This document shows, piece by piece, positions 28,788-39,480 of a stretch of DNA of 64,000 bases (position 1 is its first letter; each line of letters starts with the position of its first letter). The notes beneath the pieces are model-generated. The model was not told where the DNA came from. It did not search any database and saw nothing but the letters and a program-made list of their open reading frames with translations. Origin of the DNA: Microglena sp. YARC (Eukaryota; Chlorophyta; Chlorophyceae; Chlamydomonadales; Chlamydomonadaceae); NCBI GenBank assembly GCA_022414725.1, contig CM039462.1, forward strand, positions 296,385-360,384, written 5' to 3'. A program made the position numbers and the translations under genes.

Positions 28788-29375
28788 ATGCAGGACCATG
28801 TCAGAGGTTACCTCAGCGCGCTCCCGACCCTCCTTCATCATCATCATGTCACACACAAATCATCTCACACACGAATCATGTCACACACGAATCATGTCAC
28901 ACACAAACAACCTCTAAAACATATGTCTGCATATGCGGACTCTTCAAATTTCCTTTCAAATAGAGAGAATCATGTCACACACAAACAACCTCTAAAACAT
29001 ATGTCTGCATATGCGGACTCTTCAAATTGCCTTTCAAATAGAGAGAATCATGTCACACACAAACAACCTCTAAAACATATGTCTGCACATGCGGACTCTT
29101 CAAATTGCCTTTCAAATAGAGAGAAACATGTCACACACAAACAAGCTCTAAAACATATGTCTGCGTATGCGGACTCTTCAAATTGCCTTTCAAATAGAGA
29201 GAATCATGTCACACACAAACAACCTCTAAAACATATGTCTGCACATGCGGACTCTTCAAATTGCCTTTCAAATAGAGAGAAACATGTCACACTCAAACAA
29301 GCTCTAAAACATATGTCTGCATATGCGGACTCTTCAAATTGCCTTTCAAATAGAGAGAATCATTTCACACATTGA
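28788..29375 (+). CDS. Reading frame made of six 26-residue tandem repeats
   Basis: From about 28902 a 78-bp unit repeats six times: each gives HVTHKQPLKHMSAYADSSNC then LSNREN. Because 78 is a multiple of three the frame stays open. Variation between units is small (AYAD/AHAD, QP/QA, EN/EK). The DNA contains the inverted pair CATATGTCTGCATATG. It may be a real repetitive protein or only a minisatellite without stops; no domain is known to me. Confidence 0.4.
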   Translation: MQDHVRGYLSALPTLLHHHHVTHKSSHTRIMSHTNHVTHKQPLKHMSAYADSSNFLSNRENHVTHKQPLKHMSAYADSSNCLSNRENHVTHKQPLKHMSAHADSSNCLSNREKHVTHKQALKHMSAYADSSNCLSNRENHVTHKQPLKHMSAHADSSNCLSNREKHVTLKQALKHMSAYADSSNCLSNRENHFTH

Positions 29376-29562
29376 CTGCCATGAACCTTTTATCTTCTTG
29401 CAAACTGAAGACCCAACAAGGGTGGAGCTTATATACGAAGTGCATTTGAAAAATGTTAATATATACCATGATATCTTCCACCATACAGTCCACATTTTCA
29501 GCCGGTTGAGCTGCAGATCGGGATATAAAAAGGATGGTTCCATCATTGTGACAACATAATTT

Positions 29563-29892
29563 TTAACAAGAATCTAGGTCTACGACAGGTGTCCCGTTGA
29601 AAACGATGCCATGAGTGGTTCCTGTTGAGATCATTTGCTCTATTGTGTCCTTGTAACGCCGACCTTTCTCACCCTTGAAGCGTTGAACATTGGGGTAGCG
29701 CCCCACCCCTGCGTGCTCTAGGAGCTCGGCAGCCAAGATCAAAGGGTTCAGGCAGTAATGTCTGCTATGGTCAAGAGTGGGCCATAGGTTCGAGTACATC
29801 TGCAATGCTACATCCATGTCAGCATCTGGAATGGTGTGGCTGTTAGGATTGGTGTCACGCCATGTCTGCAAACTTGAGCGAGTGAGGCACAT
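29563..29892 (-). CDS. Hypothetical protein, 109 aa
   Basis: ATG-started, intact, no repeats, ordinary composition with a helical centre (ALQMYSNLWPTLDHSRHYCL; LILAAELLEHAGVGRYPNVQ) and a Lys/Arg-rich patch (RFKGEKGRRYKDTIEQM). Not recognised. The composition and ATG favour a real gene. Confidence 0.5.
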   Translation of the reverse strand: MCLTRSSLQTWRDTNPNSHTIPDADMDVALQMYSNLWPTLDHSRHYCLNPLILAAELLEHAGVGRYPNVQRFKGEKGRRYKDTIEQMISTGTTHGIVFNGTPVVDLDSC

Positions 29893-30424
29893 ATTGTTTC
29901 TCTGCCAGAGAGCGATATGTTTATACTACAAGTAATGTGGCCTGAATTTATTTTTTCTCATTGCACCGCATGGGGTGTCTTGAGGGGGGCTTCTCGTCCA
30001 CGTCACCCCTCGTTTTTTTTTGGGGGGGGGGCGGACATGCGGACCCGGATTCCCTACACTCTATGAGGCATTCGACTCTATGGAAGCTTCGAGAGCAGAC
30101 CTACGACTTGGCTTGCGAGTTTCACAAAGTTCACTCGCGATTCTGAGACCGGATATCGCGGAAACGCATTCAATAGGTGGGTTTGCATGGGAGACGCTTT
30201 TGGAATCGTTCAATTCTGACACCAGCCAAGAAAGTTAGGGGATCTCAAAGTTTTGTTTGGTGTGACTTTCTTTCCATTTGCTGCGCAGATTCGCATTAAT
30301 TCGCACGCATCCCCCTCTCGCGACAAAATCGAGGACCAGAGCGTCGAAGGAGGTGAGTCTCGCGATATTGGAAGGCGATCGACTTGAGGAGATGTTGAGG
30401 GGGTTGGGGACCTGCAAGCAAGCT

Positions 30425-30650
30425 ATCAGGGTGCAATTTGTGGTCTTGGGCTGCATGATGGTTCCTATAGGCTGCAATTTGTTGTCTTGAGCTACATGAG
30501 GGTTCCTATAGGCTGCAATTTGTTGTCTTGGGCTGCATGAGGGTTCCTATAGGCTGCAATTTGTTGTCTTGGGCTACATGAGGGTTCCTATAGGCTGCAA
30601 TTTGTTGTCTTGGGCTGCATGAGGGTTTCTTCTGGGCTGCAGTTGGGTGC
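30425..30650. repeat. Tandem repeat, ~41-bp unit
   Basis: Five to six units of GGCTGCAATTTGTTGTCTTG GGCTxCATGAGGGTTCCTAT A, decaying at both ends into related GCTGCATGAGGGT sequence (to ~30750). No gene seen in 29893-31085 apart from this. Confidence 0.9.
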
Positions 30651-30879
30651 TAATGGACTGCATGAGGGTGCACTTGGTTGATTTGACCTAGCTGCACGTG
30701 GCTGCGTGATAATCGGACTGCATGATGCTGCACTGGACGCATGGGTTACATTGGAGACTGGGTCAACTGCATTGAGTTCCACCTATTCTGCTCTTGCGTG
30801 CGCTCAGGGTCTATGGGGACTGCTTCCATTTTCCCGTTGCAAGGCTGCATGTTGCTGATGGGCTACAACAAACATTAGG

Positions 30880-30975
30880 GTATTCCACTACCCAGTGGGT
30901 TGCGACACCATAAGGTTACACATATAGGTGTGCCGTACACTCGGGACGTTTCATTTTACTGTTCCGTTAAGTGGT
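30880..30975 (+). mobile_element. MITE right-end fragment
   Basis: ATTCCACTACCCAGTGGGTT, then AGGTGTGCCGTACACTC and GTTTCATTTTACTGTTCCGT. About 95 bp of the right end remain, diverged. Confidence 0.75.
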
Positions 30976-31085
30976 CGTAGGGGCTGCATTGGCTACATCG
31001 TGCAGACACAACCTATCTCATGCACCTCATACCCGGCATTGGGGCGGCACGACAGGGTCGCATGGGCATTATATAACAAGATTGG

Positions 31086-31403
31086 TTGCTCATGTCATCT
31101 CCGCCCCTCCCGATACTCACAGGTATGGCGGCGCCAGACATTGTGACCAATCACATCCGTATCTTCGTGATATCTGACATTGACATACAACTCAGCAAAC
31201 AGTTTCCGATGGTCGTGCCCATGGGGTACATTTGGCATCACCAGCATAGATTACAAGTCACCAACATCATCAAGGATTCAATTGATCATCTTGTCCGCGA
31301 GTTGCGTCACAAACGCGGGATCTCAACTACTTCTGTTTACATCAGGATCCCATCGGGTGTGAATCCACGAATTATGATCCCAATCACTCTGGTGTCCAAC
31401 TAA
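31086..31403 (+). CDS. Hypothetical protein in dispersed repeat R (plus frame)
   Basis: The 105-residue frame includes IRIFVISDIDIQLSKQFPMV and TNIIKDSIDHLVRELRHKRG, ordinary globular sequence, ending IPSGVNPRIMIPITLVSN. Its second half is repeated at 23290-23400 and 39800-39905, both broken. It is convergent with the next gene (20-bp overlap of ends). Not recognised. The start could be the ATG at 31092 or 31125. Confidence 0.45.
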   Translation: MLMSSPPLPILTGMAAPDIVTNHIRIFVISDIDIQLSKQFPMVVPMGYIWHHQHRLQVTNIIKDSIDHLVRELRHKRGISTTSVYIRIPSGVNPRIMIPITLVSN

Positions 31404-31659
31404 AAGTCCTAATTACGTTTTTGATCTCAGAGATGTCGGTGAGAGGCGTTGGCCAGGCAGAGAATCCATGATTCTCAGGATATGCCAGCCACATTGTAGC
31501 CCGATGTCTAAAGTCATCGATAGCCTCTGATATTGTTCCCCCTATTCCCCCCTGACATGCCAACAAGGACTCTTCTACAGTTCGAATACTGCAAATGAAA
31601 CCTGATATCGGACTACTGTCGTCTGTATACTGAACGGTGACTGTGTACGTTGGTGGCAT
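31384..31659 (-). CDS. Hypothetical protein in dispersed repeat R (minus frame)
   Basis: The best copy of a family with three members in the window. ATG at 31659, 91 residues: YTVTVQYTDDSSPISGFICS, an N-terminal beta-like segment, then EESLLACQGGIGGTISEAID and DFRHRATMWLAY. Copies at 23374-23660 and 40850-41060 keep the same words but are truncated. Retention of the reading in diverged copies suggests it was once coding. Family unknown. Confidence 0.5.
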   Translation of the reverse strand: MPPTYTVTVQYTDDSSPISGFICSIRTVEESLLACQGGIGGTISEAIDDFRHRATMWLAYPENHGFSAWPTPLTDISEIKNVIRTFSWTPE

Positions 31660-31662
31660 TTG

Positions 31663-32171
31663 TATGATTTTTAGAATGGTTGGGCTTTACAAATAAAGCA
31701 CGCCTTATACTCTAAAAAACTGCAGATCGTTGCTTTTGGGAAACGTTGGGGGGTGTACGTACCCATGTCATCGACCTCCTTATATTCAAGCATGTGATTT
31801 TGGCACGGCATGCAACGCATCATCACTCTCTTGGAGGGGCAGACAGAGGCAGGCAGCGTCGGTGATAGGCGACCTGAACTGTCAAGTCATCCACGTCCGT
31901 ACACACGTCAAGCTGGATGAATACAATGAAGCTTGGTGGGCGGCCTCTACAAGTGGTCTGTGACAAACGTAACAGCTTCCGACCCGCTCCTGCGCTTTTC
32001 TTGTATGTCGAGAACGCTACCAGTCAGGTCCTTAGTGGGCAATTTGAGGACCACAAGGAAAGCGAAATCTACATCTGCATCAAGCCCTACATTGTAATTC
32101 CCATGGATGTGTCCGGAACTAGGTGCGTCTGATTGCAAAATATTGTCGCTTATGTATTAACAACAACCAAC
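31663..32171. other. Element-end remnant and unassigned sequence
   Basis: 31690-31760 contains AAATAAAGCACGCCTTATAC and CTGCAGATCGTTGCTTTTGG, the decayed terminus of the Fanzor-linked element as at 25800-25860. The rest has no recognisable gene. Confidence 0.5.
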
Positions 32172-32525
32172 ATGGGACACAAATTTGTCATCGTATCTGC
32201 CTCTTGTCCGTCACTTCAAGCATACAACCATATATTCCATCCACTACAGGAAATCATGGGGTTTCGCATCATAGCACTGGATGAGCCCCTTACATATTGC
32301 GTTACTGAACTACTCTCGGTGTGGCAGGTGACTTCATTGCCAGCCATCAGAGATGACAATGGACTCTTCTGCGGCCGTCAAGCACTGATGTGGGCGCAGG
32401 AGAAGGGGTTCGACATCACAGAGGATGCTCTCGATGCATGTAGTGACACAATCAGCGAATTGAAACAACTGACTCGCGAAAATAGACCAAGGGGGCAAAG
32501 AGTGAATCCTGTGCATACAATTTAA
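32172..32525 (+). CDS. Thioredoxin-fold protein without a CxxC box
   Basis: ATG at 32172, 117 residues. FVIVSASCPSLQAYNHIF resembles a thioredoxin active-site region in which only one Cys (CPSL) is left, and VTSLPAIRDDNGLFCGRQAL provides the cis-Pro strand. The fold is inferred from order and spacing. With one Cys it could act as a monothiol or be non-catalytic. Compare 15643-16002. A decayed element terminus (ACAGTTGTTCTCAAATAATT, 32576) follows 50 bp downstream. Confidence 0.5.
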   Translation: MGHKFVIVSASCPSLQAYNHIFHPLQEIMGFRIIALDEPLTYCVTELLSVWQVTSLPAIRDDNGLFCGRQALMWAQEKGFDITEDALDACSDTISELKQLTRENRPRGQRVNPVHTI

Positions 32526-32768
32526 ACATGCTCATTGGAGAGCATGTATGTTAAATATATGTTACTCCTTGCCATACAGTTGTTCTCAAATAATTTTGGG
32601 ACACCGTGTTTCACTACAAATATTTTTCCGTGGTTCACTACAAATGTATTTTTGTGGAGTCTGAGGAAGGTTTGTAATTCTCTACGGACATTCAAAAGAA
32701 AATGTAGAAATGTTCTGTGACAAGTACAGAGAAAGCTCTAACGTTGTTTGTATCCACGAAGCAGGATT

Positions 32769-33225
32769 TTACGCAGGCGAACAAAGAAAATTTATCTTTT
32801 CAGAGGTGTTCATGTGAACACGTTTAAAATAGGGAGCCTCCGGAATAATTCTCCAGTATTTATTTTTTGTTGAAATAATTGTTGTTCCCGAGATGAAGTG
32901 TGCGTTTTTGCTGAGTTTGTGAGCAATGCACTTGTCATTCAGCGCGGATACGTGTTCGGCCCCTGACAATTTTATAGAAGTGCCTACACCTGTTCTTCAT
33001 TGGAGTCCCGTCACTCCACACATGATATTGTAAGAAGTTGAGACAAGACTGCAGCTGCTTGTTGTGTTGCACCTTGAATGCCGCAAAAATGTCTTGCTCT
33101 ATATTTTTATACATTGTTAATGAAACTAGATCATGCAACACCTTTGAGTCGTACAGCAAGATCTTTGTTTGCGTATCAATCATGTTGATGATCGTGTCTA
33201 ACACATCTTGTGGCAATGCACCCAT
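32769..33225 (-). CDS. F-box-like protein, frameshifted
   Basis: Starts at ATG 33225 with MGALPQDVLDTIINMIDTQT, the Leu-Pro-x-(D/E)-(V/I)-L pattern of an F-box, then a helical region (NKQLQSCLNFLQYHV). The frame breaks in an AAAA run near 32968; the next frame continues HVSALNDKCIAHKLSKNAHF to a stop at 32769, giving ~150 residues. It is divergent from the gene at 33289 with 64 bp between starts. Confidence 0.5.
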
Positions 33226-33288
33226 GAGCTAAGATGTGTTTTTAGTTAAAGCTAAGATGTGTTTTTAGTTAAAGCTAACGGGATAAAC

Positions 33289-33861
33289 ATGTATCTCAAC
33301 GCTAATGTTCTGAGTCACATCATGCACCTGTGCGACATACATACTCAGATGGTGTGCCAGCATCGTGCAGTTTTAAATGCGGACGAGCATGAACAGGGCG
33401 ATGCAATACGGAGGGTCATTGATGAGGAGGACACGGTCACCTTACGGTGTCTGTGCAAATGGGCATCCGAGAGCAATAGACTGTGCAGGTTACTAAGCAT
33501 CCTAATGTGTTATTCCATTGACGCAAACAGATTGAACAGTTTTCGTTGCATCCTGTTACATCTTCCTCAATATCCATGGTTTTACGAGTTCGGGAGAAAC
33601 ACGGTGGGAGTATACACTCTCATGCACTCAGCTGCACGATTCCGACCACGCCACATGCACCTGCTCCTTCAAAAGTTTTCATACAATAGTTTTGAACTGG
33701 CAACTGCAAACCATGTTGCAGAGCATCACAAACAAGGATGGGTGAGCGACATCCTGGAACCTATTAGTTCTCAATTTCCGACCCCAATGCATGCACACAA
33801 AGACAAAATGGTGCGTCCATACCGAAGCACGCCGTTCGCCTTCAAAGGATGTACAGACTGA
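33289..33861 (+). CDS. Paralogue-pair protein P1 (unknown, F-box/ankyrin-like layout)
   Basis: ATG 33289 aligns with ATG 52897 of its paralogue. Shared words include SHIMHLCDIHTQMVCQHRAV, VIDEEDTVTLRCLCKWASES, LLSILMCYSIDANRLNSFRC and ARFRPRHMHLLLQKFSYNSF. The helical Leu/Cys-rich pattern and a late ankyrin-like segment suggest a relative of F-box/ankyrin proteins, but no clear signature exists. A short sequence, AGCTAAGATGTGTTTTTAGT, is duplicated just upstream (33230-33277). Confidence 0.6.
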   Translation: MYLNANVLSHIMHLCDIHTQMVCQHRAVLNADEHEQGDAIRRVIDEEDTVTLRCLCKWASESNRLCRLLSILMCYSIDANRLNSFRCILLHLPQYPWFYEFGRNTVGVYTLMHSAARFRPRHMHLLLQKFSYNSFELATANHVAEHHKQGWVSDILEPISSQFPTPMHAHKDKMVRPYRSTPFAFKGCTD

Positions 33862-34043
33862 GGTTGGGCATTTGTGAGGCTGCCTTATAGTACCATGGGT
33901 TGGCATGGATTACATGAGGCTGCTTGGGAGTGCCATGGGCTGGCATGGACTGCATGAGGCTGCCTCTGGAGTGGGGTAAGAATGGGATACATGGACAAGT
34001 GTTGCCCCATGTGGTGTAGGTGAATAAAGGTAGAGTGACTCAA

Positions 34044-34463
34044 TACAGTCAACGGAATACTAAAATGAAACCGCTTCGTGTACGGCACACCTTCCGGTGT
34101 AACCTAATGGTGTAAAAATCCACGGGGCAGTGGAACACCAATACGATTTTGAATCAACAAATTGCAAGATGTTAACGAGAATATCGTGGTTCTTTTTTAG
34201 ATCACGGCTCTCCATCCTGCAGACTCCGTATCGTTCTTTTGTCGGTACTTTCGAGAGTGTCCATTGAAGGACCAGATCGCCTCTTCCCCGGTACCGTGGC
34301 CCAAAAGAACACGGGGTCTTTGTTGATGTGCAATGCGTCATGAAAGGAGGTTTCTTTGCTGGACGGGCCATTTTTTAGGACCATCCACTCGTACACTATA
34401 ACGTCTGTCGACGCCTTATACCGTTTATTGGGATGTTTTATTTTACTGTTCCGCCGACTGTAG
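34044..34463 (-). mobile_element. MITE-like TIR element, copy 3 (inverted, full length)
   Basis: TACAGTCAACGGAATACTAA at 34044 and CTGTTCCGCCGACTGTAG ending 34463 are the two TIRs. The interior is the reverse complement of copies 1 and 2 with small deletions. Confidence 0.88.
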
Positions 34464-34838
34464 AGTTTCAATAAGTTGCCTGAGCCTGATTCACATTTCA
34501 GAATGCTCTCTGAATCATACGGGACATCGCATGTTTTGCATGGCAGCCAATGGCCCCAGGTAGCAATGGGGTAGGGTGGTGACACTGAATTCCGGGGAAC
34601 TAAAATTCAACGGCCAAGCAGGGTTCGGCACTTGAATTGGTCAAGTTTTCGTAAGTCCCAGACGACAAGGTGTCCCACTTTCAAATGTCCCTAGCTGTAT
34701 GATAGTGCTGTCATCCAACGCTGCCGCCACGGCATTGGTCACGCACTCTTCGATAAGTCGATCATCAGTGTCACAGTAAGCCTTCATCTGACGTAGTTGT
34801 TCCTCACGAACATTCGCTACCCTAACGGATCCTCCATG

Positions 34839-35222
34839 TCAAGTTGTAGCATCCATAGTGGAACCGTTGCACACAAACATAGCTTGCTGCTGCTGTCTGC
34901 AAATCCTTAGAATTTGAATGCCGCAGTAAGCGATGACACATGACCGATTAATCTCGATGATGTAGCTGTTCTCCACGTGCGCAGCCTTAATGGCAGTTAC
35001 ATCTGTTGTATCATGCACACTCAGCTCAGGTGTGAACACTGTGATACCATCTGCATTCTCTGTCCAAACGCGTCCCGTGTGGTTTGACAAGCTTTGAAGC
35101 TTGATGACTATGTCTGGCGCCATGTCACTCCGGAGCACGTGGACGGTGCGATTCATATAGCTTATCGACATGGGAACAATGCCTGTAGAAGTCATGACAA
35201 CAGGTGTATTACACACACACAT
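34839..35222 (-). CDS. Hypothetical protein, 127 aa
   Basis: Two ATGs are possible, 35222 and 35195; the second, after a low-complexity (CA)n-derived start, is likelier. The body looks like a beta-rich globular protein: RTVHVLRSDMAPDIVIKLQS, GRVWTENADGITVFTPELSV, ENSYIIEINRSCVIAYCGIQ. Not recognised. Confidence 0.5.
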   Translation of the reverse strand: MCVCNTPVVMTSTGIVPMSISYMNRTVHVLRSDMAPDIVIKLQSLSNHTGRVWTENADGITVFTPELSVHDTTDVTAIKAAHVENSYIIEINRSCVIAYCGIQILRICRQQQQAMFVCNGSTMDATT

Positions 35223-36310
35223 AAATAGTTGCTTTATATTAAGAATGAGGCCTCCGACAAAAGAGAACGGACGCTTGATGAATGGATCGAGTGGGCCGGC
35301 GCGCTCCGCATGAACGCATCGAATTGCAGAAAATTAACAAAATGCAACGAGAAAGTATCGGATGCGGGTGAAGTCGTTGACAAAACTTCAAAGCCCCGTC
35401 ATCCTCACGCAAACGGCGGAACACTGTGTCGTCCAGTCATCAATCATCCTCGTCCATCGGAGTACACACGCACACTGTCCAGTCATCCTCATCCTCATCC
35501 TCACACATGCACGGCGGCTTGCGCATACCCCTGTCCGTCCATCAGTCCACACGATACACGACACACGAAGAAAAGCACACGGAAACGAAAATCTGCGAGG
35601 GGGGGTCAAAAGATACAGGATGGTGTAAAGGATCGACTTATGCTGCTTGAAGGAGCAGCTTGTTCAGGATGGAAGGGAGAATAAATAAGGACTAAGGCGA
35701 CTTCAAGGAACCCTCAAGGATCGTACAGAGTGCCCAGGTGCTTTCACAGCTTGGAAGGAGCGAGTCTGACGATTCCAGAGGTAAAGCCAACCTCGAGTGT
35801 GTACTCACCTACGTAGATCGGGCTTTTTTTTTTTCAGATTTATGGCACCAAAAATCAGGATAATCAGACGTCAGGTTGATTTATGGGAATTATTATAAGT
35901 TTTTGCTGTCTGGCTGGGGTGTGGTTGGGGCCTGGCTGGAGCCCCAAAAGTAATACCAATGAACACATTTTCAGAGCCAAAACAGGGTCCTGGGGGTCAG
36001 AGGCCCCTGCGCCAGGCTGGAAAAAGGGGAGCAGCCACTTAGGTTGGGTAGGTTCTGCCTCTAAGGTCCACCTTATGTCCGGGGGGAAGAGGAATGCGGC
36101 GTCGACCAAAAGCGGCTTTGAGTAGCCTCTGGGTTGCCTCACGGTAATCTCTGGGTTGTCTCACGGTTGTCTCACGGTAGTCTCACGGTAGTCTCACGGT
36201 ACTATCACGGTACTATCACGGCAGTGCCACGGCCGGGCCGCAAATGTTACCCTGAAATGTAACCAAAATGCGGCGTCGGCCAGGTCTAGCTCACGGAGTC
36301 TCACGGTAAT
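35223..36310. other. Mostly unassigned; short tandem motif at its end
   Basis: A plus frame 35229-35684 exists but shows only low-complexity His/Pro sequence from CATCCTCATCCTCATCCTCA. 36135-36310 contains about ten copies of CTCACGGTAxT. No supportable gene. Confidence 0.4.
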
Positions 36311-36720
36311 CTACAGTCGACGGAATACTAAAATGAAACCACCTCGTGTACGGCACACCTTACGGTGTAACCTAATGGTGTAGCAACCCACGGGGCAGTG
36401 GAACACCAATACGATTTTGAATCAACAAATTGCAGGATGTTAATGAGAATATAGTGGTTATTTTTTAGATCACGGCTCTCTATCCTGCAGACTCCGTATC
36501 GTTCTTTGTCGGTACTTTCGAGAGTGTCCATTGAAGGACCAGCCGCACTTAAGCGATCGCCTCTTCCCCAGTACCGTGGCCCAAAAGAACACGGGGTCTT
36601 TGTTGATGTGCAATGCGTCATGTAAGGAGGTTTCTTTGCTGGACGGGTCATTTTATAGGACCATCCACTCATACAATATATGATTGTCACCGCCTATACC
36701 GTTTTTTTTGATGTTTCATT
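36311..36720 (-). mobile_element. MITE-like TIR element, copy 4 (inverted, one end lost)
   Basis: Begins CTACAGTCGACGGAATACTA; the other end stops at GATGTTTCATT (36720), losing the outer 20 bp of the TIR. A one-base deletion joins two frames into a 120-codon reading, which I take as chance. Confidence 0.88.
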
Positions 36721-36899
36721 CATGGTTGCCGCTATGGCCCTCCCCCCATCAAAAAATAACGCAAGTAACAAAAATTCAGGGAAACCTATCATTTCTACAT
36801 CACGGTTGTTCTCATCCTCAAGCAACCAACCTCAAAACTGCTTGTCAAGTGATATATGTCGCCAACACTTGGATGAGAACCACCGTACCACATTAAACA

Positions 36900-37015
36900 A
36901 GTGGCGGAGCCCTTTACCTCCCCCCAGCGGAGCGACCGGGGGCGACCGGAGGGAGCCCCCACAAAGGAGTCCGCGAGGAACCGAGCGGGTGGGCGACCGG
37001 AGGGGAGCCCACAGT
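36900..37015 (+). repeat. GC-rich dispersed repeat, copy 4
   Basis: From GTGGCGGAGCCCTTTACCTC to GGAGGGGAGCCCACAGT. Nearly identical to copies 1 and 3. Confidence 0.9.
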
Positions 37016-37039
37016 GTAACATCAACCAGCAGACACACT

Positions 37040-37435
37040 ACATCGAAATCTCTGGCTGGCGTGGCTTTACTTCAGCGCAACTTCTGAACCACCACCGGAA
37101 AATTCCGACGCGTCCTGGGCAGTACATCGAAATCTCTGGCTGGCGTAGTAGTAGCGTAGTAGTAGTAGTAGCGTGCCTTTTACTTCAGCGCAACTTCTGA
37201 ACCCGTCCTTTTCGTCCTTTTCGTCCTTTTCGTCCTTTTCGTCCTTTTCGTCATTTTCGTCATTTTCGTCATTTTCGTCCTTTTCGTCATTTTCGTCCTT
37301 TTCGTAATTTTCGTCCTTCGTCCTTCGTCTACTACTACTACTACTAATCTAGATGGAAACTATTATGCTACTACTACTACTATACTACTACTTACTACTA
37401 CTACTACTACATCGAGATGGAAACTACTATGCAGG
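37040..37435. repeat. Short direct repeat and microsatellites
   Basis: CATCGAAATCTCTGGCTGGC ... TTACTTCAGCGCAACTTCTG occurs twice (37042, 37126). Then follow (TTTTCGTCC)n with variants (37203-37325) and (ACT)n (37328-37415). No gene. Confidence 0.9.
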
Positions 37436-37517
37436 TGGTGAGTGAGTGTGCGTACGCGCGTGTTTTCCCAGCTACTGACGACTCCCCCTGTGGTGTTTTC
37501 CAGCTACTGACGACTGC

Positions 37518-38180
37518 GTGCGCGCGTGTTTTCCCAGCTACTTACGACCCCCCCTGTGTGTGTTTCCCAGCTTTGATTTTGTTGGGGCACTGATTTCACT
37601 GTTTGCACTGCTTTTCTTGCTGGCGCAGATCGTCCCTGACGTTATCGACCTTTCATGCTTGTCGTCTTCGGATGTCGAGGACTCCTCCTTCTCCCCATCG
37701 GAGTCATTGGATACTTGCGACTCCCCCAATGTGGCCGTTAAGCTTGAGAGCGTCCCTCGCCCTCCTCCCTGTCGCCATTCTCCTCTGTCGCTACCCCCCC
37801 CCCCCCAGCCCTCTCCCCTGTCGCCATACTCCTCTGTCGCTACCCCCCAGCCCTCCTCCCCTGTCGCCATACTCCTCTGTCGCTATCCCCCCCCCCTGCC
37901 CTCCTCTGTCGCTACCCCCCCAGCCCTCTCCCCAGTCATCGTCGCTGGAAGTCAGCGTGAGTTTTCTGCGTTTTCTTACCTTGCTGCTACACTACACACA
38001 GTTTTGTACCATCACCACACACAGTTTTCAATTCATTCAATTCAATTCAATTCAATTCATTGGGTGCTGCAGGTGGATATTATTCGACCGATCTTGCTAA
38101 GGTCGGCACGCCAACTTTTAGAGATGATTCTAGATTCAAGTCCACAGCATTGTGGATGTGAAGATGGTGTTTGGGAGTGA
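37518..38180 (+). CDS. Pro/Ser-rich reading with one TM segment, doubtful
   Basis: VGALISLFALLFLLAQIVPD would be a membrane segment; it is followed by an acidic Ser-rich stretch (SSSDVEDSSFSPSESLDTCD) and then by Pro-rich sequence from a tandem repeat of CCTCTGTCGCTACCCCCC. The N-terminus overlaps short GTGTTTTCCCAGCTACTGAC repeats. No family recognised and the tail is low complexity. Confidence 0.3.
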   Translation: MRACFPSYLRPPLCVFPSFDFVGALISLFALLFLLAQIVPDVIDLSCLSSSDVEDSSFSPSESLDTCDSPNVAVKLESVPRPPPCRHSPLSLPPPPQPSPLSPYSSVATPQPSSPVAILLCRYPPPLPSSVATPPALSPVIVAGSQREFSAFSYLAATLHTVLYHHHTQFSIHSIQFNSIHWVLQVDIIRPILLRSARQLLEMILDSSPQHCGCEDGVWE

Positions 38181-38269
38181 TTGCGTTGGTTGTGGTTGGA
38201 GCCTCACTACCTCTACATCCCAATGTTCCGAGTAAGTAATGGGCGTTCCTGCCTCCGGCGGATTTTTTG

Positions 38270-39480
38270 AAATTCTACTCAGAATTTATTGACTGACTGA
38301 TGACTGACAACTGATTGCATAATTGACTGACTGACTGACTGACGTTGCACAAAAAAAGTAAAGTACATAATAAAAAAAATATGAAAAGGTTTAATTTTCA
38401 TGTGCAACAATTGTAACAAAACAGGACCATCATCATCGTCTGAGAGAGATTATATCTTGTTGGATTTCTGAAGAGGAACATGAATAGATGGGATGGAATG
38501 TCACCAAACAAATTCAAAGGATTCCTTAAGGGAACATGAATAGACTGGGATGGAATGGAATGTCACACCAAAATCAAAGGATTCCTGAAGGAGGGAACAT
38601 GAATAGATGGATGGAATGTCACCAACAAATTCAAAGGATTCCTGAAGGGGGAACATGAATAGATGGATGGAATGTCACCAACAAATTCAAAGCGATTTCC
38701 TGAAACTTCTAAGGTTCATTAAGTGTGCACAACTAAAAACCCCTGTGATCCAGCTTTGACCTTATCTTACCTATTTTTAACTATTAATATTTGTTACAAA
38801 TGTTGCAAACAAAAATAAAGTGACTGACTAACTGACTGACGCCATATATTTGACTGACTCGACTAAATGATTGCATAATTGACTGACTTGAGCTGACTGA
38901 CTGACCGCATATTTGACTGACTGACTGACTGACTGACCGCATATTTGACTGACTGACCGCATATTTGACTGACTGACTGACTGACTGACTACTGACTACT
39001 GATTGCATAATTGACTGACTGACTGACCGCATATTTGACTGACTGGACTGACGCATATTGACTGACTGACTGACTGACTGACTAACTGATTGCATAATTG
39101 ACTGACTGACTGACTGACGTTGCACAAAAATTCATAGGTTGTTATTGATTGTAATGTTACTGTCATGTCAAGCACTTGTGTATGGTCATACTGAATCAAT
39201 TAATGGATGATCGCCTTGCATAAAACTTATGTTTGAATTGACGAATTCATTGGCAATTGTGTCAGCTCTAGAACTTGTTCAGATGACTGGTGCAGTGAGA
39301 TGTGTCTTCAAACAGGGTTGTGCCTTGTCAAATTCATAGGTTGGTTGACTGACTGACTGACCGCATATTTGACTGACTGACTACCTGATTGCATATTTGA
39401 CTGACTGACTAACTGATTGCATAATTTGACTGATTGACCGCCATAATTGACTGTTTTACTGACTGACAGCATGATTGACG
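38270..39480. repeat. (TGAC)n-rich satellite region
   Basis: Long runs of TGACTGACTGAC broken by CGCATATTTGACTGAC and ATTGCATAATTGACTG. The 38430-38710 repeat is embedded. Spurious Ser-Gln-Val frames arise on the minus strand. Confidence 0.92.
38430..38710. repeat. Tandem repeat, ~60-65-bp unit
   Basis: Four units of GGAACATGAATAGATGGATG GAATGTCACCAACAAATTCA AAGGATTCCTGAAGG, with indels. Confidence 0.88.

Noticed and set aside
35864..36142. Hypothetical genes on both strands
   Set aside because: Both strands are open over the same stretch with no domain, no clear start and a low-complexity neighbour; I could not choose or support either.
36328..36690. 120-codon gene inside MITE copy 4
   Set aside because: The frame is open only because of a one-base deletion private to this copy; other copies stop after 73 codons, and no transposase motif is present.
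37538..37870. Minus-strand Gly/Glu-rich protein
   Set aside because: Antisense of a CCTCTGTCGCTACCCCCC tandem repeat.
38784..39199. Ser-Gln-Val repetitive protein on the minus strand
   Set aside because: Produced by the (TGAC)n satellite.
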